Assembly: GCA_023666975.1 (NCBI GenBank)
Contig: JAMPAW010000074.1
Span: 1 to 15,327 of the forward strand
Origin: Clostridium sp.
Lineage (GTDB): Bacteria; Bacillota_A; Clostridia; Lachnospirales; Lachnospiraceae
Reading direction: 5' to 3'
DNA: 15,327 nt
The position numbers were made by a program, and so were the translations under genes. A model generated the notes under the pieces. It was not told where the DNA came from and did no database searches. It saw only the letters and a program-made list of their open reading frames with translations. Position 1 is the stretch's first letter; each line of letters starts with the position of its first letter. This document shows positions 12,988 to 15,327 of the stretch, in pieces.

Positions 12988-15124
12988 TTATTTTCACTGT
13001 CTTAGCCTGTCCCTTGCTGGCAAATTTCTTTTTGTATTTCTTCAATTTCTTGGCAGGCATCTTCGGCAGCTTAATGGTCGCCTTCTTGTGAATTCCCTTA
13101 AACGCATTTTTATTCACTTTTGTCACGACCTTAGATTTCACCTTGATATTCTTAAGGTTCTTACACTGCTTAAATGCTTCCTTTCCTATCGTCTTGACAT
13201 TTTCACCGATGGTAACCGTCTTCAACTTGGTATTTTTCTGAAATGCCTTGTTGGCAATTGCCGTCACCTTAAATATATATCCATTAATCTCAATTGTTGA
13301 CGGAATCGTTATGGTCTTTTGCTTTTTGTTAATTGCACTCACGACCGTTACCGTTCCGTTTTGCACATCTGAAGCGGTTACCTGATAAATCAAATTACCA
13401 ATGGTAACCTTTTCCCCTTTACCCGGAAGGACCGCCTGCGAGATAAGCTGTTGTGCATACTGATTCTTGGAAGTGTCGATATTTTTCAACGTCTCCTCCG
13501 ACACACCGTCAAAACTGGAATTTGAAATATACGTCACGTTTTCAGGAATCACCATCTCATGGATATTCTGGCAGTCCTTAAACGCATTATCCCCAATAAT
13601 CTCCAGTGAATCCGGTAAAATAATGGTATTTAAGTTTGTACAGCCGTTAAACGTATCATTCTCAATATTGGTTACTCCCTCCGGGATATCAATCTTGTGC
13701 ATATTCTGACAGCCCTGAAATGCGCCCGTACCGATTTTATCGAGCCTTTCCCCTAAAAATACCACTTCCTCCAAATTGACATTACCGGCAAAAGCATATG
13801 CCTCAACCGATAAAAGCGTTGCCGGCATCGTAATCGTATGCAGATTCGGACACTCTGCAAATGTATATGCCGGTAAAACGGTAATTTGTGTTTTGGATAT
13901 ATCCGGTGTCCGGTTCGTAATGCCGGCAAAGCAATAGCTGGCAATCGTGGTAACCGAAGGCGGCAGTACAATATCCAGATTCTGATTATAGGCAAAAGCA
14001 TACATTCCGATCGTGGTAACGCCCGCATTCTCCACAAAGGTAATACGGAGCAGATTGCTCTCGTAAAAAGCATACTCGTCAATCTGTATAACCGTAGCCG
14101 AAACCATAACCTCCTGCAATCCGGTCTTGTTGATGGCATACGGATATATTTCTTCAATCCCCTCCGGAAGAACATACTGAAGACTGTTATTCCTGTCGCG
14201 GAAGCCCGGCGCCAGACGATACAGTTTTTTCCGGTCGGCAGACATCAGGCAGGCACCGACACCCTCAGGCAGATTCATTCCACCTTCATTGCTGTCACAA
14301 AATGCAGTGTTTCCGTCCATGACATCAAAGCTTGCAAAATTGCAGCCGTTAAATACGTTATTGCCAATGGCAGAAAGCCCCGCCGGTATGACCACGCAGC
14401 TGCCCGTACCGATAATCTCATAAAACGTTATCTCCCCGCCAACAACCCGGATATACTTAGACCAGTCAATCCATTGGCTGTCCCCGTTTTGAATGTCCTT
14501 TTTGGATTTCCCCCCATCAGCATCATAGACATACATCGCCTGAAAACCCGTACAGCCGTTAAACGTGTCGTCCCCGATTGCAACGACCGTATCCGGTATA
14601 ATCACACTGGTGACAGCCGTATTGCCCTTAAATGTGCCTGAAAGACCTTTTACCTCTACATTGTTAATCCTTGCAGGAATGATGACCTCTCCGTTCCATT
14701 GTGGAGTGCTGTCGTTGACATATCCGGTAATTATTCCGTCCACATTAATGGTAAATTGCCCGTCCGCAGTAAAACGCCTACTGCCCTCTGTGCTTTCGAT
14801 AATCTGCTCAGGTGTTTCCTCGTTTCCCGTACCGGGACCACCAGTATCTTCCGAATTATCACCAGTACCATCTCCACTGTTGTGTCCCGCATTATCGCCG
14901 GCATTTGCTTCTTCGCTGCTGTCTTCCGTACCGCTTCCTGTATCACCTTCACCTGCATCTTTCTGACTCTCGTCCGCAGCACTCTGCTGCTGACCGGGTT
15001 CATTCACCGCTTCGCCACCAGCAGCCTCCACTGTCCGGCCAGTAAGCATCAAGCAGTTGATCACCATTGCCGCCACAATTATCCATGCACCCAAACGTTT
15101 CTTTGCTCTCTTGCCCTTCACCAT
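12983..15124 (-). CDS. Secreted BspA-like leucine-rich repeat (LRR_5) protein
   Basis: This is a 713-residue exported protein. It has a signal peptide with a basic start 'MVKGKRAKKR', a hydrophobic core (about 12-28) and a likely cut near 'TVEA|AGG' (residue 34). An acidic low-complexity linker rich in Gly, Asp, Asn, Glu and Ser follows (about 36-112). Most of the rest is BspA-type LRR_5 repeats, with units such as 'AIGDDTFNGCTGF', 'VTTIGMYAFAYNQNL', 'NIENDTFNGCTNL', 'IIGDNAFKDCQNI' and 'TIGKEAFKQCKNL'. The end is strongly basic, with a Lys-rich 'KKLKKYKKKFASKG' stretch. There is no LPxTG anchor, so it is secreted or held by charge. Such proteins bind host or bacterial surfaces; the ligand is unknown. 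The ATG at 15122-15124 is chosen by AAGGAGG six bases upstream; another ATG two codons earlier touches that site. Confidence 0.9.
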   Translation of the reverse strand: MVKGKRAKKRLGAWIIVAAMVINCLMLTGRTVEAAGGEAVNEPGQQQSAADESQKDAGEGDTGSGTEDSSEEANAGDNAGHNSGDGTGDNSEDTGGPGTGNEETPEQIIESTEGSRRFTADGQFTINVDGIITGYVNDSTPQWNGEVIIPARINNVEVKGLSGTFKGNTAVTSVIIPDTVVAIGDDTFNGCTGFQAMYVYDADGGKSKKDIQNGDSQWIDWSKYIRVVGGEITFYEIIGTGSCVVIPAGLSAIGNNVFNGCNFASFDVMDGNTAFCDSNEGGMNLPEGVGACLMSADRKKLYRLAPGFRDRNNSLQYVLPEGIEEIYPYAINKTGLQEVMVSATVIQIDEYAFYESNLLRITFVENAGVTTIGMYAFAYNQNLDIVLPPSVTTIASYCFAGITNRTPDISKTQITVLPAYTFAECPNLHTITMPATLLSVEAYAFAGNVNLEEVVFLGERLDKIGTGAFQGCQNMHKIDIPEGVTNIENDTFNGCTNLNTIILPDSLEIIGDNAFKDCQNIHEMVIPENVTYISNSSFDGVSEETLKNIDTSKNQYAQQLISQAVLPGKGEKVTIGNLIYQVTASDVQNGTVTVVSAINKKQKTITIPSTIEINGYIFKVTAIANKAFQKNTKLKTVTIGENVKTIGKEAFKQCKNLKNIKVKSKVVTKVNKNAFKGIHKKATIKLPKMPAKKLKKYKKKFASKGQAKTVKIK

Positions 15125-15130
15125 AAACAT

Positions 15131-15137
15131 CCTCCTT
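15131..15137 (-). promoter_or_regulatory. Ribosome binding site that decides the start of the LRR gene
   Basis: AAGGAGG is six bases before the ATG at 15124 and directly joined to an in-frame ATG at 15130, so the downstream ATG is favoured. An open frame reaches 15199 but has no such site. Confidence 0.65.
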
Positions 15138-15181
15138 CTTATCGTTATTCCAGCCTGATTATCTCGTTGTAATATTTTATC

Positions 15182-15187
15182 ATTATA
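15182..15187 (-). promoter_or_regulatory. Candidate -10 box of the LRR gene
   Basis: TATAAT, a perfect -10 match on the minus strand, lies about 57 bases before the LRR start. At the right distance there is only a weak TTTTAA as -35. TTGTA and TACAA (15167-15171, 15186-15190) form a five-bp inverted repeat across the box, which might be an operator; this is speculative. Confidence 0.45.
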
Positions 15188-15259
15188 CAATAAAATCACG
15201 AAAATTAAAACACCATTTTCTTTTCTTTCAGGGCAATCGCTTAATATTTTTTATCGCTA

Positions 15260-15325
15260 TCAAAGCTTCGATAAATAAATTTCTGCGCTCTGCCTCGTCA
15301 TGTTATACTCGCGAACGAAATTGAT
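15260..15325 (-). other. Possible end of a coding frame, or a dispersed intergenic element, at the right edge
   Basis: One minus-strand frame is open from the right edge for 21 codons and ends in TGA, reading INFVREYNMTRQSAEIYLSKL. A 13-codon frame within it starts at an ATG. Composition looks protein-like but is too short to judge. Just beyond it are the arms TTTATCG (15250-15256) and CGATAAA (15269-15275). It could be a gene tail, a remnant, or a repeated intergenic element; I cannot decide. Confidence 0.25.
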
Positions 15326-15327
15326 TG

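Noticed and set aside
13886..14641. Plus-strand open frame of 251 codons inside the LRR gene
   Set aside because: Antisense to a clearly coding gene with signal peptide and repeats; the translation resembles no family and has no ribosome site.
15250..15275. Hairpin TTTATCG/CGATAAA as a terminator
   Set aside because: The stem is short and A/T-rich with a 12-base loop and has no proper T-run on either side.

Overview
The window reads as chromosomal DNA of a Gram-positive anaerobe of the class Clostridia, most likely family Lachnospiraceae (gut Roseburia/Eubacterium type; genus not decidable from this sequence). The reasons are the clostridial Rnf gene order C-D-G-E, strong AGGAGG-type ribosome binding sites, a FabH-D-G-F-Z type II fatty acid cluster, a BspA-like leucine-rich repeat surface protein, and the combination of ApbE, NusG-domain-II and Gx-transporter genes. 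Every convincing gene lies on the minus strand, so biological order runs from the right end of the window to the left. There are no tRNAs, rRNAs, insertion sequences or CRISPR arrays.

Region 1 (about 15.3-10.3 kb, minus strand): a secreted BspA-like protein with an acidic Gly/Asp/Asn linker is followed by a metal-handling group. This consists of a CobW/ZNG-type GTPase carrying six copies of a 14-residue His-rich repeat, a second CobW-like GTPase fused to a TIGR03943/DUF1980-type C-terminal domain, and a small coiled-coil protein. The two GTPases look like divergent relatives: one has a full P-loop and CxCC motif plus the His-rich array, the other a modified P-loop, no CxCC, and an extra Cys-containing domain. 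Their joint role is inferred to be zinc or other metal delivery.

Region 2 (10.3-3.5 kb): a textbook promoter (TTGACA-17-TATAAT) and a perfect 13-bp inverted repeat precede fabH-fabD-fabG-fabF-fabZ, which encode condensation, malonyl transfer, ketoreduction and dehydration. No acyl carrier protein, enoyl reductase or acetyl-CoA carboxylase genes are present, although such genes are often in this cluster in Firmicutes. The operon continues without a visible stop signal into apbE (FMN transferase), a small membrane-anchored NusG-II protein and a Gx-family membrane protein, and ends at a strong hairpin terminator.

Region 3 (3.5 kb to the left edge): a second candidate promoter drives rnfC-rnfD-rnfG-rnfE (rnfE cut by the left edge). 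Rnf is the membrane ferredoxin:NAD+ oxidoreductase that pumps ions. RnfG and RnfD carry the threonine motifs that ApbE loads with FMN, so the tail of the fab operon supplies the maturation enzyme for the operon that follows it.

The most interesting points are the His-rich tandem-repeat GTPase paired with a CobW-DUF1980 fusion, the unidentified palindrome just after the fab promoter, and the coupling of fatty acid synthesis genes with a flavinylation/Rnf module.
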